From Minisyncoccota bacterium (GTDB lineage: Bacteria; Patescibacteriota; Minisyncoccia; Minisyncoccales; GWA2-38-27), in the NCBI GenBank assembly GCA_028717605.1, contig JAQUNM010000020.1, forward strand, positions 1 through 8,770: DNA of 8,770 bases, given 5' to 3'. Below are positions 1 through 6,667 of the stretch, in pieces. Both the position numbers and the translations under genes were made by a program. Under the pieces are notes generated by a model. That model did not search any database and was not told where the DNA came from. It was given only the letters and a program-made list of their open reading frames with translations. How positions within the stretch are numbered: position 1 is the stretch's first letter; each line of letters opens with the position of its first letter.

Positions 1-282
1 TGGCCGCAAGAAAATTATAGTAAAGCCAGAATAAGGGTTTTAAATGCAATTTTTGAATATTTTAAACACCAAAAAAAAGTAGAGAATATTTTTAATCAAG
101 GTTTATTTTCCTTTAAAAAAAGAAGATATTTTGAAGCTGTCGAATCATTTAAGCAAGTATTAAAACTTGATCCTTGGAATAAGTTAGCTGAGGAACAATT
201 AAGCCTTTGCAAAAGAACAATTGAAGAAAGGCAAAAAAGAAGTTTACTTAGAAAAATTATTGATTGGTTATTCAAAAAATAG
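1..282 (+). CDS. C-terminal part of a TPR-repeat protein (5' end outside window)
   Basis: The reading frame is open from the first base to a TAG at 280-282 and gives 93 residues; the start lies upstream of the window. Visible residues 29-62 match a tetratricopeptide repeat: a helix with G34 and Y43, then E45-A46, F50, V53-L54 and the closing D57-P58-W59-N60, close to the TPR consensus (G, Y, A, F, A, P). A basic, helical tail (K71 to K93) follows, with no membrane segment or catalytic motif. TPRs are protein-interaction scaffolds, so a binding or assembly role is likely, but the partner and the rest of the protein cannot be seen. It is followed by a hairpin terminator whose first base is the last base of the stop codon, so it belongs to a transcription unit separate from the hydrogenase genes. 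I do not recognise a specific gene. Confidence 0.75.
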   Translation, partial: WPQENYSKARIRVLNAIFEYFKHQKKVENIFNQGLFSFKKRRYFEAVESFKQVLKLDPWNKLAEEQLSLCKRTIEERQKRSLLRKIIDWLFKK

Positions 283-306
283 GGCAGGTCTATGACTTGC
301 CCTTTT
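282..306 (+). terminator. Rho-independent terminator after the TPR gene
   Basis: A 9-bp stem (282-290 with 294-302, one G-U wobble at 287/298) encloses a 3-nt TAT loop and is followed directly by TTTT (303-306), with more T-rich sequence beyond. The stem is G+C-rich against a very AT-rich background. It starts on the last base of the TPR stop codon and separates that gene from the hydrogenase unit. Confidence 0.85.
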
Positions 307-312
307 CATTTC

Positions 313-341
313 TTGAGTTTTTCTTTTTTTTAAGATATTAT
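313..341 (+). promoter_or_regulatory. Sigma70-type promoter of the hydBA unit, predicted leaderless
   Basis: The -35 box TTGAGT (313-318, 4/6 to consensus) and the -10 box TATTAT (336-341, 5/6) are separated by exactly 17 nt. It lies just after the upstream terminator. Six bases separate the -10 box from the hydB ATG at 348, so a start 7 nt downstream of the -10 falls on the A of the ATG. No Rex-like operator or other inverted repeat is visible around it. This is read by eye; no transcription start is measured. Confidence 0.6.
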
Positions 342-347
342 TAAAAA

Positions 348-1331
348 ATGGATATTATTACAGAATTAAAAAAATCTAATCTTAGAGGGAGAAGTGGCTC
401 TGGGTATCTTACAGGACTAAAGTGGGAAATGGTAAAAGGAGCTAAAGCTTTAAAAAAATATATTATTTGTAATGCCTCAGAAGGAGAACCCTTGGTATAT
501 AAAGATTATTATATTTTAAAAAATCACTTAAAAGAAGTTTTATCAGGAATAGAAGTTGCCTTAAATACATTTAAAAAGAGTCAGGCTTATATTTATTTTA
601 AACCAGATTATTATAAAGAATTTAGAAGGAAAATACCTAAAAATATTATTGTTTTTAAGAAAGAGAAAGAATATATAGCTGGAGAAGAAACTTCGGCCAT
701 ACAAGCAATTGAAGGAAATAAACCAGAACCAAGGGTAAAACCTCCTTTTCCTACAGAAAAGGGCCTTTATGGTATGCCTACTTTGATTAATAATGTAGAA
801 ACTTTTTATTATGTTTTTAAAATTTTTCAAAAAAAGTACAACCAAGAAAGATTTTATTCAATTCAAGGAGATATTAAAAACAAAGGGGTTTTTGAACTTA
901 AAGATAATTTATCTATTCAAGATATTTTAAAAAAAACTAATAATTGGCCCAACTTTGATTTTTTTGTGCAGGCAGGCGGGGGAGCTTCAGGAGAAATCTT
1001 ATTATCTTCAGAGCTAAAAAAATCAATTTCCGGAATTGGTTCTTTGATCGTATATAATACTAAAAAAACAGATCCTTATTTATTAATGGAAAAATGGGCT
1101 GATTTTTTTATTAATAATAATTGTGATAAATGTGTACCATGCAGAGAAGGACTTTTTAGAATATACGAAATTATTAAGGAAAAGGATCTAAAAAACCCTG
1201 TTTTAAAAGATTTATTTTTAGTTTTAGAAAAAACAAGTTTATGCGCCTTGGGTAGGTTTTCGGTGAAACCTTTTAGTAGTTTAATTAAAAAATGGGACAA
1301 ATTAAAATTTCCATCAATAATAAAGAAGTAA
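348..1331 (+). CDS. hydB: NuoF/HydB-like NAD(P)H-binding flavoprotein subunit of [FeFe]-hydrogenase (short form)
   Basis: Seen: a 327-residue NuoF/HydB-family core. GRSGSG with TGLKW (residues 14-26) is the FMN glycine loop; CNASEGEP (41-48) is the second flavin/NADH motif; GEET and PRVKPPFP follow in the usual order. C259, C262, C265 and C299 are the ligands of the N3-type [4Fe-4S] cluster. Family knowledge: such subunits oxidise NAD(P)H via FMN and pass electrons to the hydrogenase subunit in the cytoplasm. It is short: NuoF usually exceeds 420 residues and bifurcating HydB about 600. The N-terminal ~50 residues, the thioredoxin-like [2Fe-2S] domain and the C-terminal ferredoxin domain are all absent. 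An in-frame TAA at 342-344 fixes the N terminus at 348. In the flavin motif, the usual D of NADE is S44 and the following GT is LV. There is no Shine-Dalgarno sequence. The 3' end overlaps hydA by 40 nt. The family is secure; that it partners HydA is inferred from adjacency. Confidence 0.88.
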   Translation: MDIITELKKSNLRGRSGSGYLTGLKWEMVKGAKALKKYIICNASEGEPLVYKDYYILKNHLKEVLSGIEVALNTFKKSQAYIYFKPDYYKEFRRKIPKNIIVFKKEKEYIAGEETSAIQAIEGNKPEPRVKPPFPTEKGLYGMPTLINNVETFYYVFKIFQKKYNQERFYSIQGDIKNKGVFELKDNLSIQDILKKTNNWPNFDFFVQAGGGASGEILLSSELKKSISGIGSLIVYNTKKTDPYLLMEKWADFFINNNCDKCVPCREGLFRIYEIIKEKDLKNPVLKDLFLVLEKTSLCALGRFSVKPFSSLIKKWDKLKFPSIIKK

Positions 1332-2902
1332 AAGCAAAAAAAGGAGAAACAATATTAGAAGTAGCTCTAAGAAACAATGTTGATATTCCTAATCTTTGCT
1401 ATCATGCTGATGTAGAACCCTCAGCTAGTTGTCGTTTATGCCTAGTTAAGGTTAATGATGGTTTATTAACTGCTTGTAATACTAAGGTAAAACCAGGGAT
1501 GAAAATTATTACTCATTATAGAGAGTTAGAAAAGATGAGGAAAATAAACTTAGAATTAATTTTTGCTCAGCATATTGAAGAATGTCATGATTGTGTTTGG
1601 CTTGATAATTGTAAACTTTTAAAATTAGCTCAAAAATATGGATTAAAAAAAGATAGATTTAAGGATAGAAAAAAGAATTTTCCTATTTATAAATTTGGCA
1701 ATTCTTTAATATTTGACAGTTCTAAGTGTATTGATTGTAAGAATTGTATTGAAGTATGTAAACAACAAGGGGTAAGTTATTTAAAAGTAAGAAAAAATGG
1801 TCATATGTTTTCTGTAGAGCCTGATAAAAAAAGAAATTGTATTTTTTGTGGGCAATGTATTTTACATTGTCCAGTCGGTGCTTTTGAAGCAGTAGGAGAA
1901 TTCGAAGATATTGAAAAACCTTTGTTAGAAAAAAAGAAATATATTTTTTTTCAAATAGCTCCAGCTATTAGAACAAGCCTAGGAGAAGCCTTTGGCTTTA
2001 ATCCCGGAGATAATGTTTTAGAAAAAATAGCTGCTAGTCTTTATAGGCTAGGGGCTGATAAAGTTTTTGATGTTTCAGTTGGCGCTGATTTTACGACCGT
2101 TGAAGAAGCTGAAGAGCTAAAAAAAAGATTGGAAAAAAGAAAAAATCTTCCTTTGCTTACTTCTTGTTGTCCTGCTTGGGTAGAATTTATTAAAAAATAT
2201 TATCCTGAATTTATTCCCAACTTGACTACTGTTAAGTCGCCCCATATTATTTCTGGGACACTTATAAAGACCTATTATGCTAAGGAAAACAAAATTGATC
2301 CCAAAAATATAATAGTTGTTTCTATAATGCCTTGCGTTTCTAAAAAACACGAAATTGGAATTAAAAAATTAAAAATTAATGGATTAAAACCAGTAGACTA
2401 TGTTTTAACCACTAGGGAATTAATAAGATTAATTAAAAGAAAAAAAATTGATTTTAAAAAGATAAAACCTCGAAAACTTGATAATCCTTTTAGTAATTCT
2501 TCTGGAGCTGGAATTATCTTTGGTCAGACAGGGGGAGTAGCTGAAGCTGCTTTAAGAACTATATTTAACAAAAAAATAAAAATTAAGTTTAAACACTTAG
2601 AGCCAGGAATTAAAGAAGCGAAAATAAATGGTCTTAAAATAGCAGTAGCTTATGGGACAAAAAAAGCAATTAAAATTTTAGAAAAATCAAATAATTATGA
2701 TTTTGTAGAAGTTATGGCTTGTGAGGGTGGTTGTGTTGGTGGTGGCGGTCAACCCTTGCCAAGTAATAAAAAAATTATTAAAAATAGAGCCAAGGGAATC
2801 TTAAAAATTGATAGAAATAAAAAAATTAGATTAGCTCATCTTAATCCTGTTATTAAAAAATACTCTCAAAATAAGCATTTATTTCACACAAAATTTACTT
2901 GA
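1292..2902 (+). CDS. hydA: [FeFe]-hydrogenase catalytic subunit HydA (group A, CpI-like modular form)
   Basis: Catalyses 2H+ + 2e- to H2, reversibly. Domains in order: a plant-type [2Fe-2S] domain (C36, C47, C50, C62); a His-ligated [4Fe-4S] site (H94, C98, C101, C107); two ferredoxin [4Fe-4S] clusters (C146/149/152/156 and C183/186/189/193); and the H-cluster domain from about 215. All three signatures are intact: TSCCPAW (290-296; C292 is the expected proton-relay cysteine, C293 a cluster ligand), MPCVSKKHE (346-354) and MACEGGCVGGGGQP (475-488; C477, C481). The VEEAEE segment before the first signature keeps the expected proton-path acids. At 536 residues it is near the ~570 of clostridial CpI, with no extra C-terminal domain and no Tat signal, so it should be cytoplasmic. 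The start at 1292 gives the normal first beta-strand of the domain and overlaps hydB by 40 nt in another frame. Maturases HydEFG are not in the window. Electron donation from the upstream HydB-like protein is inferred. Confidence 0.95.
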   Translation: MGQIKISINNKEVKAKKGETILEVALRNNVDIPNLCYHADVEPSASCRLCLVKVNDGLLTACNTKVKPGMKIITHYRELEKMRKINLELIFAQHIEECHDCVWLDNCKLLKLAQKYGLKKDRFKDRKKNFPIYKFGNSLIFDSSKCIDCKNCIEVCKQQGVSYLKVRKNGHMFSVEPDKKRNCIFCGQCILHCPVGAFEAVGEFEDIEKPLLEKKKYIFFQIAPAIRTSLGEAFGFNPGDNVLEKIAASLYRLGADKVFDVSVGADFTTVEEAEELKKRLEKRKNLPLLTSCCPAWVEFIKKYYPEFIPNLTTVKSPHIISGTLIKTYYAKENKIDPKNIIVVSIMPCVSKKHEIGIKKLKINGLKPVDYVLTTRELIRLIKRKKIDFKKIKPRKLDNPFSNSSGAGIIFGQTGGVAEAALRTIFNKKIKIKFKHLEPGIKEAKINGLKIAVAYGTKKAIKILEKSNNYDFVEVMACEGGCVGGGGQPLPSNKKIIKNRAKGILKIDRNKKIRLAHLNPVIKKYSQNKHLFHTKFT

Positions 2903-2927
2903 TTTTATCTTAATTTTAAGGTAAAAT
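2899..2927 (+). promoter_or_regulatory. Sigma70-type promoter of gyrB, predicted leaderless
   Basis: TTGATT (2899-2904, 4/6) and TAAAAT (2922-2927, 5/6) are spaced by 17 nt. The -35 box contains the hydA stop codon (TGA 2900-2902). Six bases separate the -10 from the gyrB ATG at 2934, the same geometry as at hydB, so transcription should begin on the ATG. AAGG (2918-2921) lies just upstream of the -10 box, too far (12 nt) from the ATG for a good ribosome site. No terminator for hydBA is visible before it. Confidence 0.55.
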
Positions 2928-2933
2928 GAATGT

Positions 2934-4832
2934 ATGCACAACAAGGAATATACAGCTAAGGATATTTATGTTTTAGAAGGATTAGACCCGGTCAGAAAAA
3001 GACCGGGAATGTATATTGGTTCAACAGGGATAGATGGGTTGCATCATTTAGTTTGGGAATGTCTTGATAATTCTTTAGACGAAGCAATGGGTGGCTATTG
3101 TTATAATATTGAAGTAGCTATTTTAGCTGATAATAAAATTAAGGTAAGTGACGATGGAAGAGGTATTCCGGTAGATAAGCATGCTTTGACTAAAAAGTCA
3201 GCCCTAGAAACCATTATGACTACTTTACATGCTGGGGGTAAATTTGGTGGTGATGCCTATAAGGTTTCAGGAGGATTACATGGAGTAGGAGTTTCTGTTG
3301 TTTGTGCTTTATCAAAATACATGAGAGCTGAGGTTTCTCGAGACGGTTTCAGTTTTTTTCAAGAATATAGCAAAGGAAAAGTAAAAACTTCAGTTAAAAA
3401 AATAGGTACGTCTCGAAAGACCGGAACCACTATTATTTTTGAACCAGATCCAGAAATTTTTAAAGAAATTAGTTTTGATGAAAAAAAGATTTTGAAACAT
3501 TTAAGACAACAAGCTTATTTAACTAAAGGGACTAGAATAGTTTTTAAGGATGAAAGAAAAAAAGAAGTTAAAAAATACTCTTTTTATTTTGAAGGAGGGA
3601 TTGCTTCATATGTTAAATACTTAACTAAAGATACTATTTCTAGACATGATAGTATTTTTTATTGTTCAGGAGAAAAAGAAAATGTTTTTGTTGAAGCTTC
3701 TTTAAGGTATACAGAAGAATATGAATGTTATGAAGAAAGTTTTGCCAATAACATCCATACTGTTGATGGTGGGACTCATTTGACTGGTTTTAGATCATCT
3801 TTGACCAGAACGTTTAATGATTATGCTAGGAAAAATGAAATTATTAAAGAATCAGAAGATAATCTTTCAGGAGAAGATATAAGAGAAGGATTAACTGCTG
3901 TTATTTCTATTAAGATAAAAGAACCTCAGTTTGAGGGTCAAACTAAAGCTAAATTAGGTAATCCAGAAGCAAAATCAATAGTTGACCAAGTGGTTTCTGA
4001 ACATTTAACAGATTTTTTAGAAAGAAATCCTCAAGATGCTAAGGCTATTATTGAAAAATGTATTTTATCTTTAAAAGCTAGAAAAGCAGCCAAAGCAGCC
4101 AAAGAAACTATTTTAAGAAAAGGAGCAATGGAAGGTTTATCTTTACCTGGGAAATTAGCTGATTGTGCTTCTAGAAAACCAGAGGATTCAGAAATTTTTA
4201 TTGTTGAAGGGGATTCAGCTGGAGGAAGTTGTAAGCTAGCCAGAGATAGAAGATTCCAAGCTATTCTTCCTTTAAGAGGAAAGATTTTAAATGTAGAAAG
4301 AGCTAGATTAGATAAAATTCTTTCTTCAAAAGAGATAAGAGCTTTAATTATTGCTTTAGGAACAGGGATTGGAGATGATTTTAATATCGAAAAAATAAGA
4401 TATCATAGAATTATTCTTACTTTAGACGCTGATGTTGATGGGTCACATATTAGAACATTGTTATTAACTTTTTTTTATCGTTATTTTAAACCTATTATTG
4501 AAAAGGGTTATTTATATATTGCTCAGCCCCCTTTGTATAAAATCCAAACAGGAAAAGATATTAAATATGCTTATGCAGAGCAGGAAAAAAATGACATTAT
4601 TAAAAAACTAAAAAATTTTAATATTCAAAGATATAAAGGTTTGGGAGAAATGAATCCTTCACAACTTTGGGAAACAACTATGAACCCTGAAAATAGGATT
4701 TTGAGACAGGTTCAAATAGAGGACGCCAAAGAAGCAGATAGAATGTTTGATATTTTAATGGGAGATGATGTTTCTTTAAGAAAGAAATTTATCCAAACTT
4801 ACGCGAATGAGGTTAAAAATTTGGATATTTGA
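2934..4832 (+). CDS. gyrB: DNA gyrase subunit B
   Basis: ATPase subunit of the type IIA topoisomerase that, with GyrA, introduces negative supercoils. The 632 residues run from the GHKL ATPase domain (E42 and N46 in the ECLDNSLDEA stretch; D73 in DDGRGIP; the GLHGVG lid; QTKAKLGN with K338), through the transducer, to the TOPRIM domain (E425 in EGDSAGGS; D498, D500 and D502 of DADVDGSH) and the C-terminal RYKGLGEMN motif. These residue numbers nearly match E. coli numbering. The FQAILPLRGKILNVE stretch and the RYKGLGEMN tail favour GyrB over ParE, though a single type II enzyme serving both roles cannot be excluded. It lacks the ~170-residue TOPRIM insert of enterobacterial GyrB, as is usual for most bacteria. 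The start is fixed by family alignment and by the promoter; there is no good Shine-Dalgarno. It sits 31 nt after hydA and 33 nt before secE, apparently with its own promoter. Confidence 0.96.
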   Translation: MHNKEYTAKDIYVLEGLDPVRKRPGMYIGSTGIDGLHHLVWECLDNSLDEAMGGYCYNIEVAILADNKIKVSDDGRGIPVDKHALTKKSALETIMTTLHAGGKFGGDAYKVSGGLHGVGVSVVCALSKYMRAEVSRDGFSFFQEYSKGKVKTSVKKIGTSRKTGTTIIFEPDPEIFKEISFDEKKILKHLRQQAYLTKGTRIVFKDERKKEVKKYSFYFEGGIASYVKYLTKDTISRHDSIFYCSGEKENVFVEASLRYTEEYECYEESFANNIHTVDGGTHLTGFRSSLTRTFNDYARKNEIIKESEDNLSGEDIREGLTAVISIKIKEPQFEGQTKAKLGNPEAKSIVDQVVSEHLTDFLERNPQDAKAIIEKCILSLKARKAAKAAKETILRKGAMEGLSLPGKLADCASRKPEDSEIFIVEGDSAGGSCKLARDRRFQAILPLRGKILNVERARLDKILSSKEIRALIIALGTGIGDDFNIEKIRYHRIILTLDADVDGSHIRTLLLTFFYRYFKPIIEKGYLYIAQPPLYKIQTGKDIKYAYAEQEKNDIIKKLKNFNIQRYKGLGEMNPSQLWETTMNPENRILRQVQIEDAKEADRMFDILMGDDVSLRKKFIQTYANEVKNLDI

Positions 4833-4857
4833 CATTTAGGTTGTTTTTTAATACCAT
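4829..4857 (+). promoter_or_regulatory. Sigma70-type promoter of the secE-nusG-rplK-tmk-thyX unit
   Basis: A perfect -35 box TTGACA (4829-4834) is followed, after 17 nt, by TACCAT (4852-4857, 4/6 but with the three most conserved positions T1, A2 and T6 kept). The -35 box contains the gyrB stop codon (TGA 4830-4832). Eight bases separate the -10 from the secE ATG at 4866, so the predicted transcript has a leader of 0-2 nt. Confidence 0.55.
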
Positions 4858-4865
4858 AAATCCAT

Positions 4866-5051
4866 ATGAAAATAATTATTTTTTTAAAGGAAGTAAAACA
4901 AGAACTTAAAAAAGTAACTTGGCCCACCAAACAAGAAACAATTAAATATACAGTTATTGTTATTGGTGCTTCTTTGGTAATAGCTGTGATTTTAGGCGGT
5001 TTTGATTTAATTTTTATGGAATTATTAGAGAAATTTATTCTAAAAATATGA
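4866..5051 (+). CDS. secE: Preprotein translocase subunit SecE
   Basis: Essential small subunit of the SecYEG protein-conducting channel in the cytoplasmic membrane. The 61 residues have the hallmark amphipathic segment FLKEVKQELKKVTWPTKQET (6-25) and one transmembrane helix (about 28-51), the normal minimal bacterial form; the two extra helices of E. coli SecE are absent. The start is well placed, five residues before the conserved FLKEV. The gene is followed by nusG with an ATGA overlap (nusG start 5048, secE stop TGA 5049-5051), the classic secE-nusG pairing. No Shine-Dalgarno is visible before the ATG; the promoter overlapping the gyrB stop would make the transcript nearly leaderless. Confidence 0.95.
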   Translation: MKIIIFLKEVKQELKKVTWPTKQETIKYTVIVIGASLVIAVILGGFDLIFMELLEKFILKI

Positions 5052-5593
5052 CCAGACAAAAACTACCTCAAGAAAAACATTGGTACGTTATTCATACTTA
5101 TTCTGGATACGAAGAAGCAGTGGCTGATAATTTAAAGAAAAGAATTGAATCATTACAAATGCAAGATAAGATTTTTAACGTAATGGTTCCAAAAGAAAAA
5201 AAAATCAAAATAAAGAACGGAAAAAGAAAAACAGTAGAAGAAAAAATATATCCAGGTTATGTTTTGGTAGAAATGATAGTAACAGATGATTCTTGGTATG
5301 TTGTTAGAAACACTCCTAATGTTACTGGTTTTATTGGTTCAGGTACTACTCCGATTCCAGTTTCTTTGCCAGAAATAGAAACTTTAAAAAAAAGAATAGG
5401 GGTTGAAAAACCTCAATATCAAACAATATTTAAAAAAGGAGATAATGTTAAAATTACAGATGGTCCTTTTAAGGAGTTTGATGGAAAAGTTGAAGAAATA
5501 GATGAAGAAAAAGGCAAGGTAAAAGTTTTAATAAATATGTTTGGTCGAGATACTCCCATTGAAATAGACTTATTACAAATTAAAAAAATATGA
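5048..5593 (+). CDS. nusG: Transcription termination/antitermination factor NusG
   Basis: Binds RNA polymerase and stabilises elongation, and can link it to Rho or to the ribosome. The 181 residues hold an N-terminal NGN domain (about 10-110: HWYVIHTYSGYE at 11-22, the YPGYVLVEM core and VRNTPNVTGFIG) and a C-terminal KOW domain (about 128-160, starting at KKGDNVKITDGPF with G131). Length and order are standard, with no extra insertion domain. The ATG overlaps the secE stop as ATGA, and its own stop overlaps the rplK ATG the same way, so translation is probably coupled through the block. No Shine-Dalgarno is seen; the bases before the ATG are A-rich. Confidence 0.97.
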   Translation: MTRQKLPQEKHWYVIHTYSGYEEAVADNLKKRIESLQMQDKIFNVMVPKEKKIKIKNGKRKTVEEKIYPGYVLVEMIVTDDSWYVVRNTPNVTGFIGSGTTPIPVSLPEIETLKKRIGVEKPQYQTIFKKGDNVKITDGPFKEFDGKVEEIDEEKGKVKVLINMFGRDTPIEIDLLQIKKI

Positions 5594-6015
5594 AAAAAGT
5601 AAAAGCAATTGTAAAAATTCAACTACAAGCCGGTAAAGCTACCCCTGCTCCACCAGTAGGACCTGCTTTAGCTCAACATGGATTAAATATAGGAGAGTTT
5701 TGTTCAAAATTTAACGAAAAAACTAAAGATCAAGAAGGCTTTATTATCCCAGCAGAAGTAACGATCTATGAAGATAGAACTTATGATTTGGTTCTAAAGC
5801 AACCGCCTGCCTCAGAGCTTTTAAAAAAAGCGCTTAATATTGAGAAAGGATCAGGGGAGCCTAATAAAAAAAAGATAGCTAAAATTACTAAAGCTCAACT
5901 TGAAGAAATAGCTAAAAAGAAAATGCCTGATTTGAATGCTAATAATTTAGAAGCAGCTGTAAAAATTATACAAGGAACAGCTAAAAACATGGGAATTGAA
6001 ATTGAAAATGACTAA
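5590..6015 (+). CDS. rplK: 50S ribosomal protein L11
   Basis: L11 forms the stalk base of the large subunit with 23S rRNA helices H43/H44 and takes part in GTPase factor function. The 141 residues show the full two-domain protein: the N-terminal domain with the proline-rich TPAPPVGPALAQHGLNIGEF (18-37), a KQPPASELLKKA linker region, and the C-terminal rRNA-binding domain ending ...KNMGIEIEND. Length matches E. coli (142). ATGA overlap with nusG places it in the secE transcript. Normally rplA (L1) follows directly; here tmk follows with an 8-bp overlap, so the usual rplK-rplA pair and its L1-mediated translational feedback are not present at this locus. Confidence 0.97.
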   Translation: MKKVKAIVKIQLQAGKATPAPPVGPALAQHGLNIGEFCSKFNEKTKDQEGFIIPAEVTIYEDRTYDLVLKQPPASELLKKALNIEKGSGEPNKKKIAKITKAQLEEIAKKKMPDLNANNLEAAVKIIQGTAKNMGIEIEND

Positions 6016-6667
6016 AGGAAAATTCATAGTTTTAGAAGGAATAGATGGATCTGGTAAAGCGACTCAAACAAAATTATTAATTAAGTATTTTAAAAAAAAA
6101 GGATTAAAGGTTCAAAAAATTGATTTTCCTCAACATGGTACAAAATCAGCTGCCATGGTGGATGAATACTTAAAGGGTAAATACGGGAAAATAGATGCTT
6201 ATAAAGCTTCTGTTTTTTATGCTATAGATAGATATGATGCTTCTTTTAAAATAAGGAAATGGTTAAAACAAGGCAATATTGTTGTCGCTGATAGATATAT
6301 TTCTTCTAATGCCGGTCATCAAGGAGGAAAGCTGGATAAACAAGAAAGAAAAAAATATTTTAAATGGCTATATAATTTAGAATATAATATCTTTGAAATT
6401 CCTAAACCAGATTTAACCATTATTTTAAAAAGTTCTCCGCAAATATCTTTTAAAATGTCAGCTCAAGCTAAAGACAGAAAAAAAGTATATTTAGGCAAAA
6501 AAAAAGATCTTCATGAAAAAGACATTAATCATTTAAAAAAGGCTTTGCAAGCTTATTTAGATTTAGCTAAAACTGCTCCTAGAGAATTCAAAGTTATAGA
6601 GTGTATTGAAAATAATAAAATGATATCTCTTGAGAAAGTTCATGAAAAAATTAAAAAAATATTATGA
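6008..6667 (+). CDS. tmk: Thymidylate (dTMP) kinase
   Basis: Converts dTMP + ATP to dTDP + ADP, the step after ThyX. The 219 residues have a P-loop, EGIDGSGKATQ (10-20), in the slot of the usual GK[ST]; an FPQHGT substrate motif near residue 40; and the DRY signature (D95-R96-Y97) followed by SSNAGHQG (99-106). The VFYAIDRY stretch and the PDLTIIL strand also fit the family. I recall the GSGKATQ form from clostridial-type thymidylate kinases, so the alanine after the P-loop lysine is probably lineage-typical rather than inactivating. ATG 6008 is chosen over the in-frame TTG at 5996 because it begins MTKGKFIVLEG just before the first beta-strand and overlaps rplK by only 8 bp. It overlaps thyX by 4 bp (ATGA), matching their consecutive steps in dTTP synthesis. 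Confidence 0.92.
   Translation: MTKGKFIVLEGIDGSGKATQTKLLIKYFKKKGLKVQKIDFPQHGTKSAAMVDEYLKGKYGKIDAYKASVFYAIDRYDASFKIRKWLKQGNIVVADRYISSNAGHQGGKLDKQERKKYFKWLYNLEYNIFEIPKPDLTIILKSSPQISFKMSAQAKDRKKVYLGKKKDLHEKDINHLKKALQAYLDLAKTAPREFKVIECIENNKMISLEKVHEKIKKIL

Noticed and set aside
307..347. Riboswitch or regulatory RNA leader before hydB.
   Set aside because: Only 41 nt of T-rich sequence remain after the terminator, and the promoter uses them; there is no room for a structured leader.
2918..2921. AAGG as a Shine-Dalgarno for gyrB.
   Set aside because: A 12-nt gap to the ATG is too long, and it lies upstream of the predicted transcription start.
2913..2927. Small inverted repeat ATTTTA-AGG-TAAAAT before gyrB, possibly an operator or terminator.
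   Set aside because: Only six A/T pairs, with no T-run after it; the right arm is simply the -10 box. Chance palindromes are common at this base composition.
4083..4104. Short tandem repeat (AAAGCAGCC twice) in gyrB.
   Set aside because: It encodes the Lys/Ala-rich helix found in GyrB proteins at this site, so it is protein-driven rather than a DNA repeat element.
5996..6010. Longer tmk start at TTG 5996.
   Set aside because: It adds only MKLK before the natural ATG at 6008, enlarges the overlap with rplK, and would be the only non-ATG start in the window.
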